Assembly: GCF_001417735.1 (NCBI RefSeq)
Contig: NZ_BBUZ01000024.1
Coordinates: forward strand, 554,094-618,093
Length of the DNA stretch: 64,000 nt
DNA from: Streptomyces sp. NBRC 110028
Lineage (GTDB): Bacteria > Actinomycetota > Actinomycetes > Streptomycetales > Streptomycetaceae
Direction: 5' to 3'
Made by a program: the position numbers and the translations under genes. Every line of letters begins with the position of its first letter. The stretch's first letter is position 1. This document shows positions 51,414-60,281 of this stretch, piece by piece. The notes under the pieces were generated by a model. The model searched no databases, was not told the origin of the DNA, and saw only the letters and a program-made list of their open reading frames with translations.

Positions 51414-53495
51414 CTACCGCCCCGGCGTCCGGACGGCCGCCTTCTCGGCCTTGCGCTCGCCCTTCGGCCGCGGCGGCGCCACGGGACCGCGCCGCACCGC
51501 GCCCGGAGCGTTCCACTCGGCGCGCTTGCGGGCGCGCTTGCGGGCCAGCTCCGAGGAGTCCAGCTGCCAGGGCACGGAGGTCACCATCACGCCGGGGGTG
51601 AACAGCAGCCGGCCCTTGAGGCGCAGCGCGCTCTGGTTGTGCAGCAGGTGCTCGTACCAGTGGCCGACCACGTACTCGGGGATGTAGACGGAGACCACAT
51701 CGCGCGGGCTCTCCCGGCGCAGCCCCTTGACGTAGTCGATGACCGGCCGGGTGATCTCCCGGTACGGCGAATCGAGGATCTTCAGCGGGACGTCGATGCC
51801 GCGTTCGCTCCACGCCGACTGCAGCGCCTTGGTCTCGGCGGGGTCGACGTTGATGCTCAGCGCCTCCAGCCGGTGGGAGCGCATCAGCTTGGCGTAGGCC
51901 AGGGCGCGCAGGGTCGGCTTGTGGATCTTGGAGACCAGGACGATGGAGTGCACCCGGGAGGGGCGGACCTCCTCCTCGTCCTGCTGCTCGTCGGCCGCGG
52001 CCAGCTCCTCGGAGACGCCGTCGTAGTGGCGCCGGATCGCGGTCATGGTGACGTAGAAGACGGCCATGCCGAGCAGCGCCACCCAGGCGCCGTGGGTGAA
52101 CTTGGTGAGCAGCACGACGACCAGGACCAGCCCGGTGAAGAAGGCGCCGAAGGTGTTGATCGCGCGGGAGCGGATCATGCGGCGGCGGGTGGCCGGGTCG
52201 CGCTCGGTGGCCAGGTGGCGGTTCCAGTGCCGCACCATGCCGGTCTGGCTGAGGGTGAAGGAGACGAAGACGCCGACGATGTAGAGCTGGATCAGCCGGG
52301 TCGAGTCCGCGCCGTAGAGGTAGACGAGGACGGCGGCCGCGGAGGCGAGCAGCACGATGCCGTTGGAGAAGGCGAGCCGGTCGCCGCGGGTGTGCAGCTG
52401 GCGCGGCAGGTAGCGGTCCTGGGCGAGGATCGCCCCGAGCAGCGGGAAGCCGTTGTACGCGGTGTTGGCGGCCAGGAACAGGACCAGCGCGGTGGCCGCG
52501 GCGAGCACCACGAACAGGAACGAGCCGTCGCCGAAGACGGCGGCCGCGACCTGCGAGATCACCGGATTCTGGGTGTATCCGGAGCCGAGCGCGACGCCGT
52601 TCTTGAACAGGTCGTGGGCCGGGTCCTCGGCCATCTTGACGTTGGTGACCAGCGCCAGGGTGATGATGCCGACGAACATGGCGACGGCGAGCCCGCCCAT
52701 CAGCGCCAGCGTCGTCGCGGCGTTCCGGCTCTTGGGCTTGCGGAAGGCGGGCACCCCGTTGCTGATGGCCTCGACGCCGGTGAGCGCGGCGCAGCCGTCG
52801 GAGAAGGCGCGCAGCAGCAGGAAGACCAGCGCGAAACCGGCCAGCCCGGTCTGCTCGGCGTGGACCTCGAAACCGGCGGTGGGGGCCTTCATGTCGTCGC
52901 CGAGGACGAGCCCGCGGTAGGCGCCCCAGAGGATCATCACGAAGACGCCGCCGACGAAGACGTACGTGGGGATCGCGAAGAGCTTGCCCGATTCGCGGAC
53001 CCCGCGCAGGTTCATCAGGGTCAGCAGCAGGATGATCGCGATCGCGACGAGCGTCTTGTGCTGGACGATGAAGGGAACGGCGGAGCCGAGGTTCTCCACA
53101 CCGGAGGAGATCGACACGGCCACCGTCAGCACGTAGTCGACCAGCAGGGCGCTGGCGACCGTGAGGCCCGCCTTGGGGCCGAGGTTGGTGGTGGCGACCT
53201 CGTAGTCACCGCCTCCGCTGGGATACGCGTGCACGTTCTGGCGGTACGAGGCGACCACCGTGAACATGAGCACGATGATCGCGATCGTGATCCACGGAGA
53301 GTAGTGGTAGGCCGACGCACCCGCCACGGAAAGGACGATCATCACCTGCCCGGGCGCGTACGCGACGGAGGACAGGGGGTCGGAGGCGAAGACGGGGAGC
53401 GCGATGCGCTTGGGGAGAAGGGTCTCTCCCAACCTGTCGCTGCGCAGCGCCCGCCCGATCAGGATCCGTTTCGGGAGGTCGGTCAGTTTGGACAC
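51414..53495 (-). CDS. APC-superfamily transporter, KimA-like
   Basis: The product is 693 residues from GTG 53495. About 12 transmembrane segments of the APC type (LPVFASDPLSSVAYAPGQVMIVL, YPSGGGDYEVATTNLGPKAG, AFSDGCAALTGVEAISNGVPAF) precede a cytoplasmic domain of about 190 residues (SIVLVSKIHKPTLRALAYAKLM and onwards). This is the layout of the Bacillus KimA/YdaO potassium importer and of M. tuberculosis Rv2690c. The two RCK genes and kdpDE nearby favour potassium as substrate, but this is inferred. No c-di-AMP riboswitch fits in the 88 bp upstream; that space holds a terminator hairpin instead. Confidence 0.82.
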   Translation of the reverse strand: MSKLTDLPKRILIGRALRSDRLGETLLPKRIALPVFASDPLSSVAYAPGQVMIVLSVAGASAYHYSPWITIAIIVLMFTVVASYRQNVHAYPSGGGDYEVATTNLGPKAGLTVASALLVDYVLTVAVSISSGVENLGSAVPFIVQHKTLVAIAIILLLTLMNLRGVRESGKLFAIPTYVFVGGVFVMILWGAYRGLVLGDDMKAPTAGFEVHAEQTGLAGFALVFLLLRAFSDGCAALTGVEAISNGVPAFRKPKSRNAATTLALMGGLAVAMFVGIITLALVTNVKMAEDPAHDLFKNGVALGSGYTQNPVISQVAAAVFGDGSFLFVVLAAATALVLFLAANTAYNGFPLLGAILAQDRYLPRQLHTRGDRLAFSNGIVLLASAAAVLVYLYGADSTRLIQLYIVGVFVSFTLSQTGMVRHWNRHLATERDPATRRRMIRSRAINTFGAFFTGLVLVVVLLTKFTHGAWVALLGMAVFYVTMTAIRRHYDGVSEELAAADEQQDEEEVRPSRVHSIVLVSKIHKPTLRALAYAKLMRSHRLEALSINVDPAETKALQSAWSERGIDVPLKILDSPYREITRPVIDYVKGLRRESPRDVVSVYIPEYVVGHWYEHLLHNQSALRLKGRLLFTPGVMVTSVPWQLDSSELARKRARKRAEWNAPGAVRRGPVAPPRPKGERKAEKAAVRTPGR

Positions 53496-53510
53496 GCAGA
53501 GGATCGTAAA

Positions 53511-53535
53511 GGGTGGGCGGGGCGCCCGCCCACCC
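53511..53535. terminator. Hairpin between the CYP154-like gene and the APC gene
   Basis: An 11-bp perfect stem (GGGTGGGCGGG at 53511-53521 with its complement at 53525-53535) and a 3-nt loop. It follows the P450 gene and lies 16 bp before the APC start, so it probably ends the conservon operon. Confidence 0.65.
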
Positions 53536-53583
53536 GCCCGCCCGCACGGGGCCGGGCGGGCGGCGGGGCGGCCGCCACGGCGG

Positions 53584-54810
53584 TCAGGACAACCGGACCG
53601 GCAGGGTGCGGTGGCCGTTGGAAATGAAGGATTCCACCGGCTCCAGCGCGTCCTGCCCGACCGCGAGCGAGAGTCGAGGGAACCGCTCGAACAGCGCCGG
53701 GAGCGCGATCATGGCCTCCAGCCGGGCCAGCGGCGCGCCGACGCACAGATGGACGCCGTGGCCGAAGGCGAGGTGGTTCTTGAGGTTCCGGGTCACGTCG
53801 AACCGGTCCGCGTCCTCGCCGTGCACCTGAGGGTCACGCCCGGCGGCCGCGTAGGCGGCGACGATCGCGTCGCCCTTGCGCAGCACCACGCCGCTGTCCA
53901 GCTCGATGTCCTCGACGGCGTAGCGCAGCGGCAGGTTGGCGACCGGGGCGGAGTACCGCAGTGTCTCCTCGACCACGTCCTCCCAGGTGGCCCGCCCCGC
54001 CCGGACGTGTTCGAGCTGCTCGGGCCGGGTGAGCAGCGCGTGGATGGCGTTGTCCAGCAGATTGACGGTGGTCTCGTGACCGGCCGAGAGGAACAGGGCG
54101 AGGGTGTCGGTCAGCTCCTTCTCGCTGAGCTTGGCGTCGTCCCCCTCCCCCCGCACCGCGAGCAGCCCGCTGGTCAGGTCGTCGCCCGGGTTCTCGCGCT
54201 TGGTGGCCACCAGCTCGCCGAGAACCGAGTACAGCTCGGTGTAGGTGGCGGTGACCTCCTCCGGGGTGGCGGAGGTGTGGAAGATGCTGTCGACGACCCG
54301 GCGCATCCGCGCCACCAGGTGCTCGTCGTCCATCCCGAACAGCTCGGAGATCACCTGGATGGGCACCGGGTACGCGTACGCGTCGCGCAGGTCGACCACC
54401 TCGCCCGATTCGGTGGCGGCCAGCGTGTCCAGCAGGTCGGCGCACATCTCCTCGATGCGCGGCCGCAGGGCGGCGGTGCGCCGCGCGGTGAACGCCTTGG
54501 AGATCAGGGTGCGCAGCCGCCGGTGGTCGGTGCCGTAGGAGGTGAACATGTTCTCCACGGCGACCCAGGTGATCAGCGGCCACTCCTGCGAGATCTCACC
54601 GTTGATCCACGCCGGCCAGTGCTGGCGGGGGTCCTTGGAGACGCGGGGGTCGGTCAGCAGCCGTTTGAGCGTGCTCTGGGTGCTTATTGCCCACGCCACC
54701 ACGCCGTGAGGAAGCTCAACAAGCGTCGCTTCGCCGCCTGCGGCGACTCGGGCTGCCTCTCCGACGATGTCTCGGCCGGTGGGATCGAGGACGATGGGAC
54801 GGGATTCCAT
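53584..54810 (-). CDS. Cytochrome P450, CYP154-like, conservon-associated
   Basis: The product is 408 residues from ATG 54810. It begins MESRPIVLDPTGRDIVGEAARV, typical of conservon P450s. Intact motifs: I-helix LSAGHETTVN, ExxR in EETLRYSAP and the heme loop LAFGHGVHLCVGAPLARLEA. Its first 127 bp overlap the upstream P450 gene in a different frame. In S. coelicolor, CYP154 and CYP157 members occur together in conservon operons. Substrates are mostly unknown. It is the last gene of the operon before the terminator hairpin. Confidence 0.85.
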   Translation of the reverse strand: MESRPIVLDPTGRDIVGEAARVAAGGEATLVELPHGVVAWAISTQSTLKRLLTDPRVSKDPRQHWPAWINGEISQEWPLITWVAVENMFTSYGTDHRRLRTLISKAFTARRTAALRPRIEEMCADLLDTLAATESGEVVDLRDAYAYPVPIQVISELFGMDDEHLVARMRRVVDSIFHTSATPEEVTATYTELYSVLGELVATKRENPGDDLTSGLLAVRGEGDDAKLSEKELTDTLALFLSAGHETTVNLLDNAIHALLTRPEQLEHVRAGRATWEDVVEETLRYSAPVANLPLRYAVEDIELDSGVVLRKGDAIVAAYAAAGRDPQVHGEDADRFDVTRNLKNHLAFGHGVHLCVGAPLARLEAMIALPALFERFPRLSLAVGQDALEPVESFISNGHRTLPVRLS

Positions 54811-56150
54811 GCGGTGTCTCCAGGTTTCTCGTCGGATCGGGCTGACGCGGGTGCGGAGGCTGCGAATGGCTCGGCGTGAGTCGCCAATTGGGCGGGGAAG
54901 CGCACCGGCAGGGACGCCAGGGCGCGGTGGAAGGGCCCGGTCCGCCACGTCAGCTGTTCGACGGGGACGGCCAGCTCCATGTCCGGGAGACGGTCGAGGA
55001 GTCGCTCGATGGCGACGGTGGCGATCACTCGGGCGGGCCGCTCCGCGGGGCAGCGGTGGGCACCGGCGCTCCACGCCAGATGGGCCCGGTTGCCGGATCG
55101 CCGGTCGGAGGCGATGGCGGCCTCGTGGTTGGCTGCGGCGTAGCTGACGAGCACCGGCTCGCCCTTGCGCAGCCGTACGCCCGCGACATCGCAGTCGTAA
55201 CGGGGGAAGCGGGTGCCGTAGTTGGCCATCGGCGGGTCGTTCCACAGGACCTCGTCGATGGCGTCCTCCACGGGCATGCTGCCGCCGGACAGCTCACCGG
55301 CGAAGCGGTCGTCCGACAGCAGCAGGCGCAGCGAGTTGGCGATCAGGTTCTGCTCGGGGTCGGTGCCGGCCGCCATCAACAGGAGGATCTGCTGCATCAG
55401 CTCGTCGTCGGCCAGCTGCGCGGGGTGCGCGATCAGCCAGGAGGTGACGTCGGCCGAGGGCTGCTGGCGCTTGCTCGCGACCAGGCCCGAGATCCAGCGG
55501 AGCAGGTCCTCGTTGGCCTGGGCGGCTTCCTCGCCGCTGTCGAAGAGCTTCATCATGGTCTCGACCAGCTTCGGGCCGTCCGCGGCGAGCGCGCCGAAGA
55601 GCTGGTTGAAGACGAGCAGCGGGAGCACCGACGCGTACTCGATGAGCAGATCGGCCTCGCCCCGGGAGGCGAAGGCGTCGATCAGCGTCTCCGCGCTGCG
55701 CTCGACGTACTCGCTGAGCGCGTGCGGGTCGACCCGGTCCAGGCTGTCGGTGATCGCCCCGCGCAGCCGGGCGTGTGCCTCGCCGTCGGCGAACAGGGCG
55801 TTCGGCCGGTACATCATCATGGGGGCGACCGGGCTGTCCTGCCGGACGGTCCCGTCGTGCACCGCCCGCCAGCCGCGCGGGTCCTTGGCGAACCGCTCGG
55901 TGTCGCGCAGGACCTCGAGCCCGAGCTGATAGCTGGTGACGAGCGAGCCGTAGACCCCGGGCGACAGCTCCACCGGCGCGATCGGCCCGTGGACGGTGCG
56001 CATCCGCTCGTAGGCGGCGTGCGGGTCGGCGGCGAAGTCGGGCCCGTACATCGGCACCGTGCCGCGGCTGCCCACGACTCCGGTGGCGCCCGTGCGAGCG
56101 GGGCAGACCGGTGGTGGAACGGGTCCGGCGGCGGCGAAACGGTCGGTCAC
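54684..56150 (-). CDS. cvnE: Cytochrome P450, CYP157-like, without ExxR
   Basis: The product is 488 residues from GTG 56150, starting in a GTGA overlap with the cvnD stop. The heme loop is WSAGAHRCPAE with Cys367. The K-helix position reads EVLW (Glu300 to Trp303) instead of ExxR, and the I-helix reads AGTDPEQ without the usual Thr. S. coelicolor CYP157C1 is a known P450 that lacks ExxR. It has a C-terminal extension of about 60 residues rich in Ser/Pro that runs into the next gene. The enzyme may be a modified or non-catalytic partner of the downstream P450. Confidence 0.82.
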   Translation of the reverse strand: MTDRFAAAGPVPPPVCPARTGATGVVGSRGTVPMYGPDFAADPHAAYERMRTVHGPIAPVELSPGVYGSLVTSYQLGLEVLRDTERFAKDPRGWRAVHDGTVRQDSPVAPMMMYRPNALFADGEAHARLRGAITDSLDRVDPHALSEYVERSAETLIDAFASRGEADLLIEYASVLPLLVFNQLFGALAADGPKLVETMMKLFDSGEEAAQANEDLLRWISGLVASKRQQPSADVTSWLIAHPAQLADDELMQQILLLMAAGTDPEQNLIANSLRLLLSDDRFAGELSGGSMPVEDAIDEVLWNDPPMANYGTRFPRYDCDVAGVRLRKGEPVLVSYAAANHEAAIASDRRSGNRAHLAWSAGAHRCPAERPARVIATVAIERLLDRLPDMELAVPVEQLTWRTGPFHRALASLPVRFPAQLATHAEPFAASAPASARSDEKPGDTAWNPVPSSSIPPAETSSERQPESPQAAKRRLLSFLTAWWRGQ

Positions 56151-56761
56151 ACATTCTCCTGAGCGCTACGGATGTGGCGGGCCTGCAGATATTGGACGAG
56201 GGCGATCAGCGCGTGGGTGGAGGAGGTCCGGTCCCTGGCGTCACAGGTGACCAGCGGGGTCTCGGGCAGCAGATCGAGCGCCTCCCGGACCTCCGTCTCG
56301 GCGAAGCGGGGCGCTCCGTCGAAGTGGTTGACGGCGACGGCGTACGGCAGCCCCTGCTCCTCCAGGACGGCCATCACCTGGAAGGACTGCTCCAGCCGCC
56401 GGGTGTCGGCGAGCACCAGCGCGCCCAGCGCGCCGCGCGTCATGTCCTTCCACATCCGGGTGAAGCGCTGCTGCCCGGGCGCGCCGAAGAGGTACAGGAC
56501 CAGGGACTCGCTGAGGGTGAGCCGGCCGAAGTCCATGGCGACGGTGGTGGTCGTCTTCTCCTCGATGCCCGCGAGGTCGTCGATGAGCGCGCCGGCCTGA
56601 GTCATCGTCTCTTCGGTGCGCAGCGGGCGGATTTCGGACAGTGAGCCCACGAAGGTCGTCTTACCGACCGCGAAGTGTCCGACGACCAGCAGCTTGGCCG
56701 CGGTCCGTACGGTCTGGGGCAGATAGACCGCATCCCGGTCAGAGGCGAGCGCGGAGTCCAT
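56147..56761 (-). CDS. cvnD: Conservon GTPase CvnD
   Basis: The product is 204 residues from ATG 56761. It is a small Ras/MglA-like GTPase with the P-loop VGHFAVGKTT (27-36), the PGQ motif in LYLFGAPGQQRF where Ras has DTAGQE, and AVNHFDGAP in place of NKxD. Conservon D proteins act with the CvnB roadblock protein and the CvnA kinase-like protein as a signalling complex at the membrane. The start overlaps the cvnC end by 23 bp. Confidence 0.9.
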   Translation of the reverse strand: MDSALASDRDAVYLPQTVRTAAKLLVVGHFAVGKTTFVGSLSEIRPLRTEETMTQAGALIDDLAGIEEKTTTTVAMDFGRLTLSESLVLYLFGAPGQQRFTRMWKDMTRGALGALVLADTRRLEQSFQVMAVLEEQGLPYAVAVNHFDGAPRFAETEVREALDLLPETPLVTCDARDRTSSTHALIALVQYLQARHIRSAQENV

Positions 56762-57095
56762 CGAGCACCTCCTGGAGCAGTTGGGTCTCGGGGAGTTCGG
56801 CGGGCGGGATGGGGGCACGGGTGCTGATGTGGCCGCTGTCGACCAGATCGCCCAGCAGGACCTTGGTGACGCTCACCGGCAGCTCCAGATAGCCGGAGAC
56901 CTCGGCGACCGACAGCGCGCCGCCGAGGCAGAGTTCCATGACCGCCCGTTTCTCCGGGCTGAGACCGGCGAGCGGCCGGTCGGGGTGGGCCATGACCAGG
57001 GTCACCAGGTCGAAGGTGTTGCGGCTCGGGTAGGCACGGCCGTCGGTCACGACATACGGCCGCACCAATCCTCGTTCGCGCCTGCCCGGACTCAT
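56739..57095 (-). CDS. cvnC: Conservon protein CvnC (DUF742)
   Basis: The product is 118 residues. The sequence fits DUF742: RPYVVTDGRAYPSRNTFDLVTLV, LSPEKRAVMELCLGGALSVAEVSGYLELPVSVTKVLLGDLVDSGHI. The second half is a winged-helix-like fold without known DNA target. It starts in an ATGA overlap with cvnB and ends inside cvnD. It is a standard third member of conservons. Confidence 0.9.
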   Translation of the reverse strand: MSPGRRERGLVRPYVVTDGRAYPSRNTFDLVTLVMAHPDRPLAGLSPEKRAVMELCLGGALSVAEVSGYLELPVSVTKVLLGDLVDSGHISTRAPIPPAELPETQLLQEVLDGLRARL

Positions 57096-57520
57096 GCGGG
57101 GCTGCCGATCCCCTGCCAGGCCGCGCCCTGCCGCGGCGGGCTGGTCAGCTCCTTGCCCAGCCGGTCGACCAGCTTCTGCATCCGGTAGCTGACCGCCTCC
57201 ATGTCCACGTTCTCGGTGGCCGAGACGGCCAGGTAGGCGCCGGGGCCGGCGGCGATCAGGAAGACGTAGCCGCCCACGAACTCCACCAGCGTCTGCTGCC
57301 AGGGCGTCTCGTCACGGTCGCAGAACTCGGAGGTGCTGCGGCTGATCGACTGCAGTCCGGAGAGCGCGGCGGCCTGGCGCTCGGCCTCGTCACGCGCGAT
57401 GCCCTTGGAGTGCGCCCGCAGCATCCCGTCGGCGGAGAGCAGGATCGCGTGCCGTGCCTCCGGCATCTTGACCACCTCGTCGAGCATCCAGCCCAGCTCG
57501 TTGTTCATGTGGTCGTTCAT
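57092..57520 (-). CDS. cvnB: Conservon protein CvnB (roadblock/LC7)
   Basis: The product is 142 residues. A roadblock/LC7 fold is visible: LGWMLDEVVKMPEARHAILLSADGMLRAHSKGIARDEAERQAAALSGLQSI, then ETPWQQTLVEFVGGYVFLIAAGPGAYLAVSA. In conservons it binds the CvnD GTPase, probably as a regulator of its activity. It overlaps both neighbours by 4 bp (ATGA). Confidence 0.9.
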   Translation of the reverse strand: MNDHMNNELGWMLDEVVKMPEARHAILLSADGMLRAHSKGIARDEAERQAAALSGLQSISRSTSEFCDRDETPWQQTLVEFVGGYVFLIAAGPGAYLAVSATENVDMEAVSYRMQKLVDRLGKELTSPPRQGAAWQGIGSPA

Positions 57521-59004
57521 GCCTGGCGATTCCCTTCTTCAGTGTGAGGGGCGACATCCGGTGTGACGCCACGGCCCGAGCGCGTACCGCGCGCGAACGC
57601 GCCCATGCGCTTGGCGGTCTCTTCGGCCGAGCGGATACGGTGCGGACCCGTGTCGGTTTCGGGGGCGCCGGATCCCGGTCCGGGTGCGGTGGGCCAATCG
57701 TCCGCCGGTGGGGCGGCGGTGGGCCTGCGGCGGCGGCGCTTGGGCAGCCCGCCCTCGGTCTCCCCGTACACGCGCGTCGCCTCGTCGTCCGCCGGCGGCT
57801 GCCCGGGCCCCGCGGAGGGCGCCGGGGCGGGAGCCGCCGCCGGGGCCGGGGCGGGCGCCTGGGGCGCGGCGGGGGTCTGGGGCGCGGCGGGGGTCTGGGC
57901 CGCGGCCCTGCGGCGGTTCGCGCGGGACGGGAGGGTACGCAGCGGGGCGGCGAACTCGGCCTCGCCCGCACCCTGGGCCGCGGGCGCGGCGGCGGGCGCT
58001 TCCGCGTCGATGTGGGTGAGCAGCGCGCTGGGGAGGAACAGGACGGCGCGCACACCGCCGTACGGGGACCGGGTGTCCACCGAGACGCTGAAGCCGTACC
58101 GGGCGGCGAGCAGGCCCACCACGGCGAAGCCGAACTGCGGCGGGTCGCCCAGCCGCGAGACGTCCACGGCGCGCTGGCCGGACAGCAGCCCGGCGGCCCG
58201 CTGGACCTCCAGGCCGTCCATGCCGACCCCGGCGTCGTCGATCACGATGCAGGCGCCGTTGTGCACCGGCTGCAGGCTGACCTCGACGTTGGTGTTGGGC
58301 TGGGAGTGCCGGGCGGCGTTGTCCAGCAGCTCGGCGACCGCGAGCACCACGGGCTCCACCGCGCGGCTCGCCACGCCGATGTCGATCAGGGCGTGCACCT
58401 GGACCCGCCGGTAGTCGCGGATGCGCGACTTGGCACCCCGGACCACATCGGTCATCGGGGAGGCGGTGCGCTGACGGCCGGGCCAGGAGCCGCACAGCAC
58501 GGCGATGGCCTGGGCACGGCGGCCGAACTGCGCGTTGGCGTGGTCGATCTCCAGCAGGTCACGCAGCACGTCGGGGTTGTCGTGCCGGTCCTGCATCTCC
58601 GAGATCGCCACCTGCTGTTCATTGGCGAGGCCCTGGAGGGCGCGCATCGACGCCTTGAGCGCGGCCTTGGCGGAGGCGTCGGCCCGCGACTGTGCCTTGT
58701 CCACCGCGCGCGCGAAGTGCTCCATGACCGCGTGCAGGCTCTGCGCGTAGGCGGTCCCGGCCAGCTTCTCGTCCCGCAGCCCGGGCAGCGGGGCGGGCTG
58801 GCTCAGCACGTCCGCGATCGCCGGGAGCCGGACGTCGACCAGGTGCCGCACTTCCTCGTCGCGGGAGCGCAGGTTGTCCTCGAGCGTGGCGTTACGCCTG
58901 CGCACTCCGGCGGTGATCCGCCGCTGGCGCATCAGAAGCACCAGAACGACAAGGAGGACGCCGGCCAGGCACCAGGTCACCGCCTCCGGTATGTGATCTG
59001 TCAT
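57517..59004 (-). CDS. cvnA: Conservon histidine-kinase-like protein CvnA
   Basis: The product is 495 residues. One N-terminal membrane helix (AVTWCLAGVLLVVLVLLM) precedes a coiled-coil and a HATPase domain with the N-box LAVAELLDNAARHSQPNT, D-box VIDDAGVGMDGLE and the later GFAVVGLLAARYGFSVSV. The C-terminal 170 residues are Pro/Ala-rich and disordered. No cognate response regulator is adjacent, as is usual for conservons. It begins the cvnA-B-C-D-P450-P450 operon, six genes with overlapping ends. S. griseus rarA-E is the known counterpart and affects aerial growth. Confidence 0.9.
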   Translation of the reverse strand: MTDHIPEAVTWCLAGVLLVVLVLLMRQRRITAGVRRRNATLEDNLRSRDEEVRHLVDVRLPAIADVLSQPAPLPGLRDEKLAGTAYAQSLHAVMEHFARAVDKAQSRADASAKAALKASMRALQGLANEQQVAISEMQDRHDNPDVLRDLLEIDHANAQFGRRAQAIAVLCGSWPGRQRTASPMTDVVRGAKSRIRDYRRVQVHALIDIGVASRAVEPVVLAVAELLDNAARHSQPNTNVEVSLQPVHNGACIVIDDAGVGMDGLEVQRAAGLLSGQRAVDVSRLGDPPQFGFAVVGLLAARYGFSVSVDTRSPYGGVRAVLFLPSALLTHIDAEAPAAAPAAQGAGEAEFAAPLRTLPSRANRRRAAAQTPAAPQTPAAPQAPAPAPAAAPAPAPSAGPGQPPADDEATRVYGETEGGLPKRRRRRPTAAPPADDWPTAPGPGSGAPETDTGPHRIRSAEETAKRMGAFARGTRSGRGVTPDVAPHTEEGNRQA

Positions 59005-59500
59005 CAGGAACCTCGTGCAGAGAACGCGGGCGTGGAGGGAACGATTCAGTGCCCTGATGTCCCGTCCGGGAACGGAATACGGCGATCATCTTAGCCACGC
59101 CGTGACCAAGTGTCCGACGGGCGTAACAAAGTTCGAACTCCCCGGACCCTATTGTCCATTCCCGTAAGGGTTCAGTGAAGGTCCTGGATATTGGGCGAAG
59201 ATGAGGGAGCCCCCCTGGCGCGGCCGCCGACGCCCGCCCCCTCCCTTCACGTCCCTTCACGGTAGCCGCCGGACCGCCGGCGCGCCGTGTTTCCTCCCGG
59301 CCGGGTGCACTCGGGCAGGGAATCGCCCCATGGGTATGGATACGGTGGGAACAGACGCCGTGGCGGACGACCTGTCGTCGCCGTGCGGCACCGGCATCGG
59401 GGCCCCTTGCCCCGCTGTCACCCCGTAGGTCCTGGAAGGAAGATGTGAGCAGGGTGTTTGCGCAGGTCAGCACGGTCATCAGGAGTGCGGGGTAAGACGC
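59005..59500. other. Intergenic region between cvnA and the RCK gene
   Basis: About 500 bp between divergent genes, so it must carry two promoters. A 16-codon frame at 59445-59495 (GTG start after GGAAGGA, TAA stop) ends 5 bp before the RCK gene; it may be a leader peptide or chance. No convincing longer gene was seen; a 75-codon frame at 59201 lacks protein-like composition. Confidence 0.45.
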
Positions 59501-60169
59501 ATGCATATCGTGATCATGGGCTGTGGCCGGGTGGGCGCGGCGCTCGCCCAGACCCTGGAGCAGCAGGGACACACGGTCGCGGTCGTCGACCAGGACCCCA
59601 CCGCCTTCCGCCGCCTCGGCGCGGGCTTCGGCGGCCGCCGGGTGACCGGCGTCGGATTCGACCAGGACACGCTCCGCGAGGCGGGCATCGAGGAGGCCGG
59701 GGCCTTCGCGGCGGTCAGCAGCGGCGACAACTCCAACATCATCGCGGCCCGGGTGGCCCGCGAGATGTTCGGCGTGGAGAACGTCGCCGCCCGGATCTAC
59801 GACCCGCGCCGCGCCGAGGTCTACCAGCGCCTGGGCATCCCGACCGTGGCCACCGTGCGGTGGACCGCGGACCAGATGCTGCGGCGGCTGCTGCCGTCCG
59901 GCGCGGAGCCGCTGTGGCGGGATCCGAGCGGCGGGGTGCAGCTCGCCGAGGTGCACACCTCCCCCGCGTGGGTGGGGCACAAGGTCAGCAAGCTGCAGGA
60001 GGAGACCGGGGTGCGGGTGGCGTTCCTGACCCGGCTCGGTGAGGCCATGCTGCCCACCTCGCAGACGGTGCTCCAGGAGGGCGACCTGGTGCATGTGATG
60101 ATGCGCACCGATGAGGTCGAGAAGGTCGAAGCGGCCTTCGACGAGGGACCTGAGGAGGGTGCTCGGTGA
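59501..60169 (+). CDS. RCK (TrkA-type) potassium-transport regulator, CeoB-like
   Basis: The product is 222 residues. RCK_N has the Rossmann motif IVIMGCGRVGAALAQTLEQQGH and the acidic end of strand two (VAVVDQDP). RCK_C is present (VQLAEVHTSPAWVGHKVSKLQEETGVRVAFLTR). It binds NAD(H) or ATP and gates potassium uptake. It is followed by a second RCK gene, as ceoB-ceoC in mycobacteria (Rv2691-Rv2692). No separate Trk membrane subunit gene lies nearby; the APC transporter at 51414 may be the partner. Confidence 0.9.
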   Translation: MHIVIMGCGRVGAALAQTLEQQGHTVAVVDQDPTAFRRLGAGFGGRRVTGVGFDQDTLREAGIEEAGAFAAVSSGDNSNIIAARVAREMFGVENVAARIYDPRRAEVYQRLGIPTVATVRWTADQMLRRLLPSGAEPLWRDPSGGVQLAEVHTSPAWVGHKVSKLQEETGVRVAFLTRLGEAMLPTSQTVLQEGDLVHVMMRTDEVEKVEAAFDEGPEEGAR

Positions 60170-60281
60170 GCGACGCACGCACGGCCGCCGGGCCGCACCC
60201 TACGGCGAAAGCCGCACTTCTGCGCCGTGCGGGCGGCAGTGACATCAGCCACTGGCGCGGCGGGGCGAACGAGGAGACACG

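Noticed and set aside
53496-53583. ydaO-type c-di-AMP riboswitch before the KimA-like gene
   Set aside because: Only 88 bp separate it from the P450 gene and these are filled by a simple GC hairpin, too small for that riboswitch.
51639-53627. 662-codon plus-strand frame antisense to the APC gene
   Set aside because: Low-complexity Gly/Asp/Val translation without motifs; the membrane protein on the minus strand is clear.
59201-59428. 75-codon plus frame between cvnA and the RCK gene
   Set aside because: No ribosome binding site and Pro/Arg-rich composition; probably non-coding promoter DNA.
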